Shown here: positions 16,142-24,735 of the stretch, piece by piece | Layout of the letters: each line of letters opens with the position of its first letter | Position numbering within the stretch: position 1 is the stretch's first letter | Source of the DNA: Sphingobium naphthae | GTDB taxonomy: Bacteria; Pseudomonadota; Alphaproteobacteria; Sphingomonadales; Sphingomonadaceae | Reading direction: 5' to 3' | NCBI RefSeq assembly: GCF_020782235.1 | Contig: NZ_JAJGNO010000001.1 | Span: 310,001-374,000 of the forward strand | DNA length: 64,000 nucleotides | The notes under the pieces: generated by a model | What the model saw: the letters and a program-made list of their open reading frames with translations, nothing else | Told to the model about the DNA's origin: nothing | Databases searched by the model: none | Translations under genes and position numbers: made by a program

Positions 16142-17701
16142 ATGACGCTGCCCCTTCAGGATAATATCCTCATCGTGGATTTCGGCAGCCAGGTGACGCA
16201 GCTCATCGCCCGGCGCGTGCGCGAAGCGGGCGTCTATTCCGAAATCGCCCCCTTCAACAATGCCGCCGAAGCCTTTGACCGGCTGAAGCCCAAGGGCATC
16301 ATCCTGTCGGGTGGGCCCTCGTCGGTCATGTGGGAAGACAGCCCCCGCGCGCCCCAGGCCTTTTTCGACGCCGGCATTCCGATCCTGGGCATCTGCTACG
16401 GCCAGCAGACGATGATGCAGCAGCTGGGCGGCAATGTCGAAGGCGGCGAAAGCGGCGAGTTCGGCCGCGCCTTCATCGAAGTGAAGAAGGAATGCGCCCT
16501 GTTCGACGGGCTGTGGACGGAGGGCGAGCGCCACCAGGTGTGGATGAGCCATGGCGACAAGGTCACGCAGCTGGCGCCTGGCTTCGAAGTCGTCGCGGTC
16601 AGCGAAGGCGCGCCCTACGCGATCACCGCGAATGAGGCCAAGCGCTTCTACGCCACGCAATTCCATCCGGAAGTCGTCCACACGCCCGATGGCGCCAAGC
16701 TGCTCGCCAATTTCGTGCGGCATGTCTGCGGCCTGGCGGGCGACTGGACCATGGCCGAATTCCGCGCGACCAAGATCGCCGAAATTCGCGAGCAGGTAGG
16801 GGAAGGCCGGGTGATCTGCGGCCTGTCCGGCGGCGTGGATTCGGCCGTGGCGGCCGTGCTCATCCACGAAGCGATCGGCGACCAGCTGACTTGCGTGTTC
16901 GTCGACCATGGGCTGATGCGCCTGGGCGAGGCAGAGCAGGTCGTCAGCCTGTTCCGCGAACATTATGGCATCCGCCTGGTGCATGTGAATGCGGAAGAGC
17001 GGTTCCTGGGCGGCCTCGCCGGCCTCACCGACCCGGAAAAGAAGCGCAAGTTCATCGGCGGCGAATTCATCGCCGTGTTCGAGGAGGAAGCCGCGAAGAT
17101 CGGCGGCGCCGATTTCCTGGCGCAGGGCACGCTCTATCCTGACGTCATCGAATCGGTCAGCTTCACCGGCGGCCCGTCCGTCACGATCAAGTCGCACCAT
17201 AATGTCGGCGGCCTGCCCGAGCGCATGAACATGAAGCTGGTCGAGCCCTTGCGCGAACTGTTCAAGGACGAAGTGCGCGTGCTGGGCAAGGAACTGGGCC
17301 TGCCCGACATTTTCGTCGGCCGCCACCCCTTCCCCGGCCCGGGCCTCGCCATCCGCATCCCCGGCGAAGTCACCAAGGAACGCTGCGACATCTTGCGCAA
17401 GGCGGACGCCATCTATCTGGAGGAAATCCGCAGCGCCGGCCTCTACGACGCGATCTGGCAGGCCTTTGCCGTGCTGCTGCCGGTCCGCACCGTCGGCGTG
17501 ATGGGCGACCACCGCACCTATGACAGCGTCTGCGCCGTGCGCGCCGTCACCTCGACCGACGGCATGACCGCCGACATCTACCCCTTCGACGCCGCCTTCC
17601 TCAGCCGCGTCGCGACCCGCATCATCAACGAGGTCAAGGGCATCAACCGCGTCGTCTACGACTATACCAGCAAGCCCCCCGGCACGATCGAGTGGGAGTA
17701 A
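16142..17701 (+). CDS. guaA: GMP synthase (glutamine-hydrolysing)
   Basis: A 519-residue cytoplasmic enzyme making GMP from XMP, ATP and glutamine. The class I glutaminase domain (about residues 8-200) has Cys85 in GICYGQQ and the His/Glu pair in QFHPEV. The ATP pyrophosphatase domain carries the P-loop SGGVDS near residue 229. The C-terminal dimerisation part holds [17 protein letters not shown] and ends [11 protein letters not shown], as in the family. Length is normal. It stands alone between the efflux gene and tRNA-Phe. Confidence 0.97.
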   Translation: MTLPLQDNILIVDFGSQVTQLIARRVREAGVYSEIAPFNNAAEAFDRLKPKGIILSGGPSSVMWEDSPRAPQAFFDAGIPILGICYGQQTMMQQLGGNVEGGESGEFGRAFIEVKKECALFDGLWTEGERHQVWMSHGDKVTQLAPGFEVVAVSEGAPYAITANEAKRFYATQFHPEVVHTPDGAKLLANFVRHVCGLAGDWTMAEFRATKIAEIREQVGEGRVICGLSGGVDSAVAAVLIHEAIGDQLTCVFVDHGLMRLGEAEQVVSLFREHYGIRLVHVNAEERFLGGLAGLTDPEKKRKFIGGEFIAVFEEEAAKIGGADFLAQGTLYPDVIESVSFTGGPSVTIKSHHNVGGLPERMNMKLVEPLRELFKDEVRVLGKELGLPDIFVGRHPFPGPGLAIRIPGEVTKERCDILRKADAIYLEEIRSAGLYDAIWQAFAVLLPVRTVGVMGDHRTYDSVCAVRAVTSTDGMTADIYPFDAAFLSRVATRIINEVKGINRVVYDYTSKPPGTIEWE

Positions 17702-18038
17702 GCGGCCGCCCGCTCGCAACGACCGCCCCGCCCATCCGGCCTTTGCCGCCTTGTCAGCTCGCTCTTGCAAGCAGGGACGGACCGCCTCTACCGCGCATGA
17801 ACACAGATCATGTCGTGCAACAGCAAGGGGCGCGCGGCATGACATTTTCCTGCTCGATCCGGATCGACACGAGGCGGGCCAGAGAATTTCCAGCGACATC
17901 GCGCCACTCTCCGGCAATCATGGAGGGGAGATGCCCCACACAGTCGTCTGCGCAGTCGGGGCCATCATCGACCTGACGCATGCCGATCAGCCAAGTGGGG
18001 ATCGAGCAACTCTGTCGAAAAAGACATTAAGTAGGAAA
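17702..18038. other. Intergenic region after guaA, no gene seen
   Basis: This 337-base stretch separates guaA from the tRNA-Phe 3' end. Open frames entering it continue into the antisense of the tRNA and are spurious. A short frame after GGAGGGGAG at about 17930 also runs into the tRNA. I see no RNA gene or repeat here. A run AAAAAGAC (18018-18025) gives five T on the minus strand shortly after the tRNA and may help end its transcript. Confidence 0.5.
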
Positions 18039-18114
18039 TGGTGCCCGGGGACGGAGTCGAACCGCCGACACTGCGATTTTCAGTCGCATGCTCTACCAAC
18101 TGAGCTACCCGGGC
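18039..18114 (-). tRNA. tRNA-Phe (GAA)
   Basis: The minus strand folds into a standard 76-base tRNA: acceptor GCCCGGG pairing with CCCGGGC, D arm AGCTCAGTTGGTAGAGC, anticodon arm GCGACTGAAAATCGC with anticodon GAA at 18081-18079, T arm with GGTTCGACTCC, and encoded CCA at 18041-18039. It lies just downstream of yacG on the same strand. Confidence 0.97.
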
Positions 18115-18163
18115 ACGGGGTCTTCGGCGGGGCGTCCGCCGGATGGAGGCGTGCCTATAGGCG

Positions 18164-18358
18164 TCAATCCGAGGGGCTGTCCAGCCCCTCGTCACGGTTT
18201 TTTTGCACAAAATCATCGGCCGGCGGGCCAGCGACGCGATAGCCTTCGCCCAGCCATTGCAGCAGGTCGCGGTCGCGGCAGGCCGGCCCGCAAAAAGGGC
18301 GGGTTTCAGGCTGCGAGGCTGCGCCGCAGATGGGGCAGGAAGCGGGCTTAGGCGACAT
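18164..18358 (-). CDS. yacG: DNA gyrase inhibitor YacG (zinc protein)
   Basis: A 64-residue zinc-binding protein. The four ligands are CPIC near the N-terminus and the CGPAC pair (Cys about 15 residues on), followed by RDRDLLQWLGEGYRV, the YacG signature. The family binds GyrB and inhibits gyrase in E. coli. The ATG at 18358 overlaps the end of the RNase gene by 11 bases; a longer frame upstream is just that gene's other frame. It ends shortly before tRNA-Phe. Confidence 0.92.
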   Translation of the reverse strand: MSPKPASCPICGAASQPETRPFCGPACRDRDLLQWLGEGYRVAGPPADDFVQKNRDEGLDSPSD

Positions 18359-19340
18359 GTCCGGCCGATATGGTGAGCGCCGCGTCCGCCTGCAAGCGGA
18401 TCGCGCCGCCCCGGCGCCGGGAGAGCTGCTCGATCCAGCCGGGCTGCCCATGGAGCAGGTCGATGATCGCGGGCGCAGCCGTCAGCGTCGCCGGGCCACC
18501 CGCGCCATGCCGCTCGGCCCGACGCAGCAGCGCCAGGGTGGCGGTCAGCACCGAGTCTTCGCGCAGCAACTCCATCAGGTTGGCGCGTTCGCGACGACGG
18601 ATGATCTGCAGGAAGCCAAAGCCGTTCACTGCCGTGCGTTCGAACGGCAGCGGCAGATATTTGTCGATCTGCGCGGCGGCGATCATCCGCTCATCCTTGT
18701 TGTTCATAGTGGGCAGGTCGATGCCGATCGAGCCGCTGAGCCCCATGCGGCGGATGGTCTGCGCCGCCAGCTTCGCGCCCTTGGGACCGAGCTGAGCGGG
18801 CGGGAGCGATCCGTCGACGTCGATCAGCAGCATGGCCGGGGTCAGATAGAGGCGCAGGGCAGCCGCTTCGGTGCCAACCTCGCCGCTGATCGCCTCCTCC
18901 ATCAGTTCGCTCCACCCATGCGCCTCCAGCCGGTCCTCTTCATGCGCGGGGCAGGGGATGACGGGCGTGCCGGTGGCGCGGATGCGCTGGAGCAGGCTGG
19001 GGCCGGGATGCGGCTTGACGCCGGGCGGCGCGACGCGCGCCTTGGCGCGCTTGGGTCGCCCTTCCTCCGCAATCGCCTCCCGCAAAATTTCGACCAGCAC
19101 ATTGGCGCCTTCGGCCAGGCGCGGCGGGATGGGCTCGAGCAGCGCTTCCTCGCCCGAGAGCAAGCGCACGATGCCCCGCTTGCGGGGGATGACGGTGGCG
19201 ACCAGCCGACCTTGCACGACGGCGCCGGCGCGGACGGCGTCCGTATCCCGCTCCACCAGCGCCTCGACCAGCCGGCCATGTTCGATCAGCCCGGCCCGCG
19301 CTTCGCCAATACCTTCTTCATAAAGCCATTCGGCCATCAC
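18348..19340 (-). CDS. RNase E/G-like ribonuclease, compact form
   Basis: A 330-residue protein related to the catalytic core of RNase E/G. Residues 1-95 look like a degenerate S1 RNA-binding domain (GAVVQGRLVATVIPRKRGIVRL). The DNase-I-like subdomain keeps both expected acidic positions: Asp in LLIDVDG and Asp in IGIDLPTM, followed by NGFGFLQIIRRRERANL, which matches the FGLLEMSRQR element. It lacks the Cys-rich zinc link and the C-terminal scaffold of full RNase E. It sits in infA-maf-RNase-yacG, a conserved order. An ATG three bases further in could also be used. Confidence 0.82.
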   Translation of the reverse strand: MMAEWLYEEGIGEARAGLIEHGRLVEALVERDTDAVRAGAVVQGRLVATVIPRKRGIVRLLSGEEALLEPIPPRLAEGANVLVEILREAIAEEGRPKRAKARVAPPGVKPHPGPSLLQRIRATGTPVIPCPAHEEDRLEAHGWSELMEEAISGEVGTEAAALRLYLTPAMLLIDVDGSLPPAQLGPKGAKLAAQTIRRMGLSGSIGIDLPTMNNKDERMIAAAQIDKYLPLPFERTAVNGFGFLQIIRRRERANLMELLREDSVLTATLALLRRAERHGAGGPATLTAAPAIIDLLHGQPGWIEQLSRRRGGAIRLQADAALTISAGHVA

Positions 19341-19345
19341 ATGTC

Positions 19346-19918
19346 CTAGTCGAGAGGATAGCCCGCCGCCTTCAGCAGCACGCGGGTTTCGTAGAGCGGC
19401 AGACCCATGATCGCGCTATGGCTGCCCTGAATTGCGCGGATCAGGCCAGCCGCGCGGCCCTGGATCGCATAACCGCCCGCCTTGCCGCGCCATTCGTCGC
19501 TGGCGATATAGGCGTCGATTTCACCGCGCTCCAGTCGCTTGAAGGTCACGATGCTGGTGGAAAGACGATGCCGGGCCACGCCCTTGTCGTCGACCAGCGT
19601 GATGGCGCTGAACACCCGGTGGCGCCGGCCCGACAGCAGGGCGAGGCAGGCGCGCGCCTCCCCTTCCTCCTCCGTCTTGGGCAGGATACGGCGGCCGGCC
19701 GCGACGACCGTGTCGCCCGACAGGATCAGCGCGCTGGCATGGCGACCTGCGACAAGCGCGCCTTTCTCCGCCGCGACTCGCGCGGCATAGACCGCGGGCA
19801 GTTCCGCCTTGCGCGGCGTTTCGTCGATATCGGCCGGATCGATGGCGTCGGGGACGACGCCGATCTGCCCCAGAAGGTCGCGCCGCCTGGGAGAAGCCGA
19901 AGCAAGGATGAGCCGCAT
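19346..19918 (-). CDS. maf: Maf-family nucleotide pyrophosphatase
   Basis: A 190-residue Maf protein, which hydrolyses non-canonical or UTP/TTP-type nucleotides and affects septation. Family motifs are LASASPRRRDLL at the N-terminus, LSGDTVV with the catalytic Asp near residue 70, SGRRHRVFSAI, and DEWRGKAGGYAIQG near residue 145. It is six bases from the RNase gene and 15 from infA, clearly in one operon. Substrate class within Maf is not assigned. Confidence 0.93.
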   Translation of the reverse strand: MRLILASASPRRRDLLGQIGVVPDAIDPADIDETPRKAELPAVYAARVAAEKGALVAGRHASALILSGDTVVAAGRRILPKTEEEGEARACLALLSGRRHRVFSAITLVDDKGVARHRLSTSIVTFKRLERGEIDAYIASDEWRGKAGGYAIQGRAAGLIRAIQGSHSAIMGLPLYETRVLLKAAGYPLD

Positions 19919-19932
19919 CGTATCCGTGCGGC

Positions 19933-20151
19933 TTATTTGAAGCGGTAGGTGATCCGACCCTTGGTCAGGTCGTAGGGTGTGAGTTCGACGAGCACTTCGT
20001 CGCCCACGAGCACGCGGATGCGGTTCTTGCGCATCTTGCCGGCCGTGTGGCCGAGAATTTCGTGATCATTTTCCAGCCGCACGCGGAACATGGCGTTGGG
20101 GAGAAGCTCCACAACCTGTCCGCGCATTTCAAGCAGTTCTTCTTTGGCCAT
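19933..20151 (-). CDS. infA: Translation initiation factor IF-1
   Basis: A 72-residue OB-fold protein, essentially the whole family consensus: [37 protein letters not shown] and [16 protein letters not shown]-1 occupies the A site during initiation. The ATG at 20151 gives the standard length. It is the first gene of infA-maf-RNase-yacG on the minus strand; the AT-richer segment 20152-20210 upstream is the likely promoter region. Confidence 0.98.
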   Translation of the reverse strand: MAKEELLEMRGQVVELLPNAMFRVRLENDHEILGHTAGKMRKNRIRVLVGDEVLVELTPYDLTKGRITYRFK

Positions 20152-20210
20152 AATATCCCGGATATGCGAAAAATCGCGCCGCCATAGCGTTAAATGGTGC
20201 AAAATGAAAG

Positions 20211-21500
20211 TCAGGCGTGCAGGCCGAACTTTTCGCCGGCCGCATGCAGGGCCGCGAAGATCCTATCGAGCTGGGAAGCATCGAGACAATATGGCGGCAT
20301 GAGGTAGATGGTATTGCCCAGCGGCCGAAGCAAGAGGCCCTTTTCCAGAAAGAAAGCGCGCAGGCGCGGCGCGAGGTCGGAGAGATAGCCGGCATCACGC
20401 GCCACCAGGTCGATGGCGGCGATCGTGCCCGCCTGCCGCGGGTTGGCGAAGGCGGGGCCGCCCGCAAGATCGGCCAGCCGTTCGGCCATCGCCTGGGCCA
20501 GCCGGGCGATCCGGCCCAGCACATCCTCATCCCGCCAAATCGCCAGATTGGCGGCGGCGGCGGCGCAGGCGATCGGATTGGCGGTGTAGCTGGACGAATG
20601 ATAGAAAAGCCGCGCCCGGTCCGTCGAATGATGCGCTGCGAAGATCGGCGCGGTCGCCAGCGTCGCGGCCAAGGGGATGGAGCCGCCGGTAATCCCCTTC
20701 GCCACCGCCATGATGTCGGGCACGACGCCCGCCTGCTCGCAGGCGAACAGCGTCCCCGTCCTGCCCCAGCCGGTCATCACTTCGTCGGCGATGAAAAGGA
20801 CGCCGTGCCGACGGCAGATCGCCGCCATGGCTCGAAGCAAGTCGGCGGAATAGACGAACATGCCGCCTGCCCCCAGGACCAGCGGCTCGACGATGAAGGC
20901 GGCCGGGGCTTGGGCGCAAGCCGCCTCCAACGCATCGAGACAGGCCTGTTCGCGACCAGGTGCCGGGAAGGGGATGGGGTCGACGTCGAACAGCAAGGGC
21001 GTCCAGGCCGCGTTATAGACGCCCCGTTCCCCGACCGACATCGTGCCGATCGTGTCGCCATGATAGCTATGTTCCAGCACGAGGATGCGACTGCGTGCGT
21101 CGGCCAGACCGTCCAGCGCCAGATTATGCCAGTAGCCAAGCGCCATCTTGAGCGCGACCTCGACCGCCGTCGATCCGCTGTCGGAATAGAAGACATGCGC
21201 CAGGTCCGGCTGGCCGGCTGCGCGCGGCGCCAGCGCGATCAGTCCCCGCGCCACTTCTTCGGCGGGGGCGTGGGTGTAGCCGGCGAAAATAAGCTGGTCG
21301 AGCGTGCCGGCCTGCTGCGCGATCGCGGCGGCGATGCGCGGATGGCAATGGCCATGAGTCGTAACCCACCAGCTGGAAATGGCGTCGATCAGCGTCGAGC
21401 CATCCGCCAAATGGAGCAGCGCCCCTTCTGCGCTTACGACATGCGGGATCGGCTCGTTGAGGCCATGCTGGGTGAAGGGATGCCAGACGGGAGAAGTCAT
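20211..21500 (-). CDS. bioA: Adenosylmethionine-8-amino-7-oxononanoate aminotransferase
   Basis: A 429-residue class III PLP aminotransferase for the third-last step of biotin synthesis. [17 protein letters not shown] at the N-terminus is diagnostic of BioA rather than other class III enzymes. The cofactor site has [12 protein letters not shown] and the Schiff-base Lys in [25 protein letters not shown] supports substrate binding. It is 5.4 kb from bioD and bioF on the same strand, with unrelated genes between, so the biotin genes are only loosely clustered. No BirA-type operator was recognised. Confidence 0.95.
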   Translation of the reverse strand: MTSPVWHPFTQHGLNEPIPHVVSAEGALLHLADGSTLIDAISSWWVTTHGHCHPRIAAAIAQQAGTLDQLIFAGYTHAPAEEVARGLIALAPRAAGQPDLAHVFYSDSGSTAVEVALKMALGYWHNLALDGLADARSRILVLEHSYHGDTIGTMSVGERGVYNAAWTPLLFDVDPIPFPAPGREQACLDALEAACAQAPAAFIVEPLVLGAGGMFVYSADLLRAMAAICRRHGVLFIADEVMTGWGRTGTLFACEQAGVVPDIMAVAKGITGGSIPLAATLATAPIFAAHHSTDRARLFYHSSSYTANPIACAAAAANLAIWRDEDVLGRIARLAQAMAERLADLAGGPAFANPRQAGTIAAIDLVARDAGYLSDLAPRLRAFFLEKGLLLRPLGNTIYLMPPYCLDASQLDRIFAALHAAGEKFGLHA

Positions 21501-21534
21501 GGCCCCGTTCCTTAGGGAAGCGCCGCGCGAAAGA

Positions 21535-22158
21535 CTATGGCGTCTTGGCCTCGGGCTCCGCCGCCTGCGGCGTGACCGGCGGCGGCACGACTACGGTCGG
21601 CAGGGCGACGGTCACCTCGACCCGGCGGTTTTTGGCCTGGCCTTCGGGATCGTCGCTGCCATCGGGTTTCACATTGGGCGCCAGCGGCCGGCCTTCGCCG
21701 ATCGCGATCAGGCTGATCCGGTCCTTCGCTACGCCCTTTTCGATGAGATAGTCGCGCACCAGTTCTGCGCGAATACGCGACGCGACCTTGTTATCCCCAT
21801 CGGCTCCGCGCGAATCGCTGTGGCCGCGCAGGGTGATCGGCCCGCCCGCCGCCACGGCCGGCGTCGCGATCAGCGCGTCAAGCGATTCGCGCGCCGCATC
21901 ATCCAGCTTCATCGGCGTCGCGCCGAACCCGATCACCGCCTCGGCGGGCTCGATCCGGGGCGGTTCCTCGGGTTCGGCCACTTCGGGGCGCAGGATCGAC
22001 CGGGCCGGCTCGTCGCCATTGTCGCTGACATTGGCAGCGCTCGCATTGGCGGCATTGTCGGCATCGATGGTCGCATTGGTGGCGGCATTGCGGGCCTCGG
22101 GCGGTTCACAGGCCGAAAGCGCGCACAGCAGCAGCATGGCCGGGGCCAGTCTCGTCAT
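21535..22158 (-). CDS. OmpA-family lipoprotein
   Basis: A 207-residue protein with a lipoprotein signal (MLLLCALSAC, Cys17) and a low-complexity Asn/Ala/Asp stretch after it. An OmpA-like peptidoglycan-binding domain covers about residues 80-190 and contains GHSDSRGADGDN, RAELVRDYLIEKGV and GQAKNRRVEVTV, with the Asp and Arg that contact diaminopimelate. The C-terminus is Pro-rich. It probably tethers outer membrane to wall. It starts by ATGA overlap with the antiporter gene, an unusual partner. Confidence 0.88.
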   Translation of the reverse strand: MTRLAPAMLLLCALSACEPPEARNAATNATIDADNAANASAANVSDNGDEPARSILRPEVAEPEEPPRIEPAEAVIGFGATPMKLDDAARESLDALIATPAVAAGGPITLRGHSDSRGADGDNKVASRIRAELVRDYLIEKGVAKDRISLIAIGEGRPLAPNVKPDGSDDPEGQAKNRRVEVTVALPTVVVPPPVTPQAAEPEAKTP

Positions 22159-23978
22159 TCTTCCTCTCCTTTCGGCCTGGGCTTGGTGGGCGGCACATAG
22201 GACAGGATGGTGTCGCCCGGTTGCGGCGTGGGCCGCGACGCATGGGTGAAGAAGCGCAGCGCACCGCTCTTGCGCAACAGCAGCAGCATGTCGCCCCCTT
22301 CGGCGAGCGAGGCCTTCGCCGCTTCGAAATCGAACTGCTCGCTGATGCGGGTCTTGCGGAAGGTCCAGCCCTGCTCCTCGCGCTGGATGATGTCCTCCAC
22401 GCCATGGCCGGCGGAAAAGAGCGCGCGACCGCGCAGCGATTCGGGCAACGCGCGCGGGTCCTCGTCATTGCTCGCGTCGCCCAGTTGATAGACATTGTCG
22501 CGGCCGATCTCCGGCGCGAACTCGGTGCAGACCAGCGCATTATAGGCTTCATTGTCGGTGGCGGCGGCCAGCACCTGAAACTGGGTCAGGTCCAGCCTTT
22601 CGTCCGTGGCCTCCGACAAAATCTCGCCATGATAGGTGGGAATGCCGGCATGGCGGGCCGGCGACAGGCGCTGCCAGCTATTGTCAGCGATCGTCACCGG
22701 CACCTCCAGCTGACGCAGCTGGGTCGCCAGCTCCAGGCTGAAGGGCGTGGCGCCGACGACCAGAAGCCCGCGCTCGGCGGCGCCCGTGACCTTGAGCAAC
22801 CGCGCGACCGGGCGGATCGAGAAGCCGTGGAACAAGATCGTCGCCACCACCACCGCGAAGGACAGCGTCACCAGGATCGACCCATCGCTATAGCCCAGCC
22901 GATCGAGCCGCAGCGCGAACAGGCCCGAGATCGCCACGGCGACGATACCGCGCGGCGCGATCCAGGCAACCAGCAGTCGCTCATTCCACGGCACCGGCGT
23001 GAAGGCGAGGCTGAGCAGCACCGTGGCGGGCCGCACCAGGAACAGCAGCACCAGCAGGAAGGCCAGGAAGCGCCATTCGAACTGACGCAGAACGTCGAAG
23101 TCCAGCGAGGCCGACAGGATGACGAACACGCCAGAGATCAGGAGAACAGTGACATTCTCCTTGAACGGCTGAATGTCCCGCAGCGAATCGAGCCGCATAT
23201 TGGCGAGCGCCACGCCCATCACCGTGACCGCCAGCAGTCCCGTTTCCTGCTGGATCGCGTTGGACAGGACGAAGACGCCGATCACCGCGACCAGCAGCAC
23301 CGGCGCCTTGAGGAATTCGGGCACATGGCCGCGCGGAAAGGCCCAGCCCAGCGCCCGCGCCGCGAGCCAGCCGATCAGCCCGGCGACGACGGCCGCGGCG
23401 ACCAGCGCGAAGATCACCGACGCCAGCGTCCCGCCTTCGCCAGCGCGGCGCAGATATTCATAAGTGACGACGCCGAGCAGCGCGCCGACCGGATCATTGA
23501 CGATCGCTTCCCATTTCAGGATGGCGCGCGGGCGAGCCGCGACGTTGGACTGGCGCAGCAGCGGCAAGACCACCGTCGGCCCGGTCACGACCAATATGCC
23601 GGCAAAAAGGATTGCGACCGGCCAAACCAGGCCCGCCACATAGAAGCACGCGACTGCCCCCAATACCCACCCGATCGGAGCGCCCAGCAGCACCAGCCGG
23701 GTGACGGCGCCATCGGTCTTGCGCAATTCCCGGAAATTGAGGCTCAATCCGCCTTCGAACAGGATCAGCGCCACCGCGACCGAAACCATCGGTTCCAGCA
23801 GTTCGCCGAACACATGTTCAGGATTGATGAGATGCAGCACTGGGCCGCTGATCACGCCAGCCGCCAGCATCAGCGCGATGGCCGGCCAGCCGGTGCGCCA
23901 GGCGATCCACTGGGCGCCGATGCCGAAGATACCGATCAGCGCAATGGAAAGGGCCTGGTCATGCATGGCCCCGAGCAT
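22155..23978 (-). CDS. Cation:proton antiporter with C-terminal RCK-type domain
   Basis: A 607-residue protein. About 12-13 membrane helices (residues 8-400) form a Na/H exchanger domain with ILFEGGLSLNFRELR, ILVVTGPTVVLPLL and WEAIVNDPVGALLGV; the NDP acidic residue in the last is the expected ion-binding position. After about residue 405 comes a Rossmann-like segment (GLLVVGATPFSLELATQL) and a TrkA-C-like end, as in NhaP/CPA1 antiporters regulated by nucleotides. It likely balances Na+ or K+ against H+ in the inner membrane. It overlaps the OmpA lipoprotein gene. Confidence 0.9.
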   Translation of the reverse strand: MLGAMHDQALSIALIGIFGIGAQWIAWRTGWPAIALMLAAGVISGPVLHLINPEHVFGELLEPMVSVAVALILFEGGLSLNFRELRKTDGAVTRLVLLGAPIGWVLGAVACFYVAGLVWPVAILFAGILVVTGPTVVLPLLRQSNVAARPRAILKWEAIVNDPVGALLGVVTYEYLRRAGEGGTLASVIFALVAAAVVAGLIGWLAARALGWAFPRGHVPEFLKAPVLLVAVIGVFVLSNAIQQETGLLAVTVMGVALANMRLDSLRDIQPFKENVTVLLISGVFVILSASLDFDVLRQFEWRFLAFLLVLLFLVRPATVLLSLAFTPVPWNERLLVAWIAPRGIVAVAISGLFALRLDRLGYSDGSILVTLSFAVVVATILFHGFSIRPVARLLKVTGAAERGLLVVGATPFSLELATQLRQLEVPVTIADNSWQRLSPARHAGIPTYHGEILSEATDERLDLTQFQVLAAATDNEAYNALVCTEFAPEIGRDNVYQLGDASNDEDPRALPESLRGRALFSAGHGVEDIIQREEQGWTFRKTRISEQFDFEAAKASLAEGGDMLLLLRKSGALRFFTHASRPTPQPGDTILSYVPPTKPRPKGEEE

Positions 23979-24104
23979 AATCAGACTGGAGCGGCAACGT
24001 CACCCCAGATATTTTGCAGGCCTCCGGGAACCATCGCAGGCTTCATACACGCGAAGAGGCGGCCTCCTTGCGGAAGCCGCCTCCATCCTTCGTGACGCGC
24101 GTCC

Positions 24105-24542
24105 TTATTGCGGCGGCTGGGCCGGATCGGCGGGCTGCGCCGGCGTCGCAGACTGGGGCGCGGCAGGCGCAGCCGGCGCGGACGCCTGGATACGCTGCTG
24201 AAGCGCCGGGTCAGCGGCAGCCGCCTGACCGATCTGGTTGAACTTTTCGGGCGGGAGCCCCGAAGACTGGACGGCGGCCAGCATCTTGGGCTGCTTTTCC
24301 GCGGCCGAGATGCTGCTGTCCTGCTGGATCTTCGTGACTTCCACGGCGGCAGCAGCGAACTGCTTGATCTCGGCATCGCTGAAGTTGCTCGCGCCCGCGG
24401 CTGGGGCCGGCGCAGTGGCGGCAGGCGCCGCGGGCTCAGCAGGTGCGGCCGGGCTCATCTGCGCGTAAAGCGGCGTAGTGGCGAACAGCGCGGCCGAAAC
24501 CAGACCCGCTTTCATGATATGCGAATTGATCAGACCCGTCAT
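24105..24542 (-). CDS. Exported DUF4168-like protein
   Basis: A 145-residue secreted protein. A signal peptide ends near PLYAQ. An Ala/Pro linker follows, then a helical segment NFSDAEIKQFAAAAVEV ... KMLAAVQSSGLPPEKFNQIGQAAAADPALQQRI, which matches the DUF4168 pattern (a helix, then LPPEKFN-type motif). The end is Ala/Pro/Gln-rich. GGAG lies about seven bases before the chosen ATG at 24542; the frame is open further upstream but without coding character. Function is unknown; the family is periplasmic. Confidence 0.8.
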   Translation of the reverse strand: MTGLINSHIMKAGLVSAALFATTPLYAQMSPAAPAEPAAPAATAPAPAAGASNFSDAEIKQFAAAAVEVTKIQQDSSISAAEKQPKMLAAVQSSGLPPEKFNQIGQAAAADPALQQRIQASAPAAPAAPQSATPAQPADPAQPPQ

Positions 24543-24698
24543 TTTTGTCTCCTCTGTACTGCTACCCACTGAAGATGGATAAGCCGCAGCCATAGGAGAA
24601 GAGGCTTTTGGGTGAATCGAGCCGTTACAGGGACGACTGCCGGGTTCCATTCAGCCGGTCTTTTTTGTCCAACGGCTTGCCGGCTGCGCAACTGGCAA

Positions 24699-24727
24699 GG
24701 GGCTGGCCAATAGCCTTGGCCAGCCCC
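24699..24727 (-). terminator. Hairpin after M13 peptidase gene
   Basis: GGGGCTGGCC and GGCCAGCCCC form a perfect ten-base inverted repeat with a nine-base loop, eight bases beyond the peptidase stop. There is no T-run on the minus strand, so it may be a Rho-assisted or stabilising stem. Confidence 0.45.
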
Positions 24728-24735
24728 GGTATTTC

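Noticed and set aside
15392..17917. 841-codon open frame on the minus strand, antisense to the MFS gene and guaA
   Set aside because: It mirrors strongly GC-biased codons of two recognised genes, has His/Asp/Gln-rich nonsense composition and no family resemblance. The same holds for long antisense frames at 7576-9876, 10923-13052 and 41927-44419.
17751..18242. Open frames on both strands covering the tRNA-Phe (also 17965-18216 minus), with peptides such as GTESNRRHCDF and ARVAQLVEHATENRS
   Set aside because: These peptides are the well-known false translations of tRNA genes. The tRNA folds fully, and neither frame has a ribosome-binding site or other similarity.
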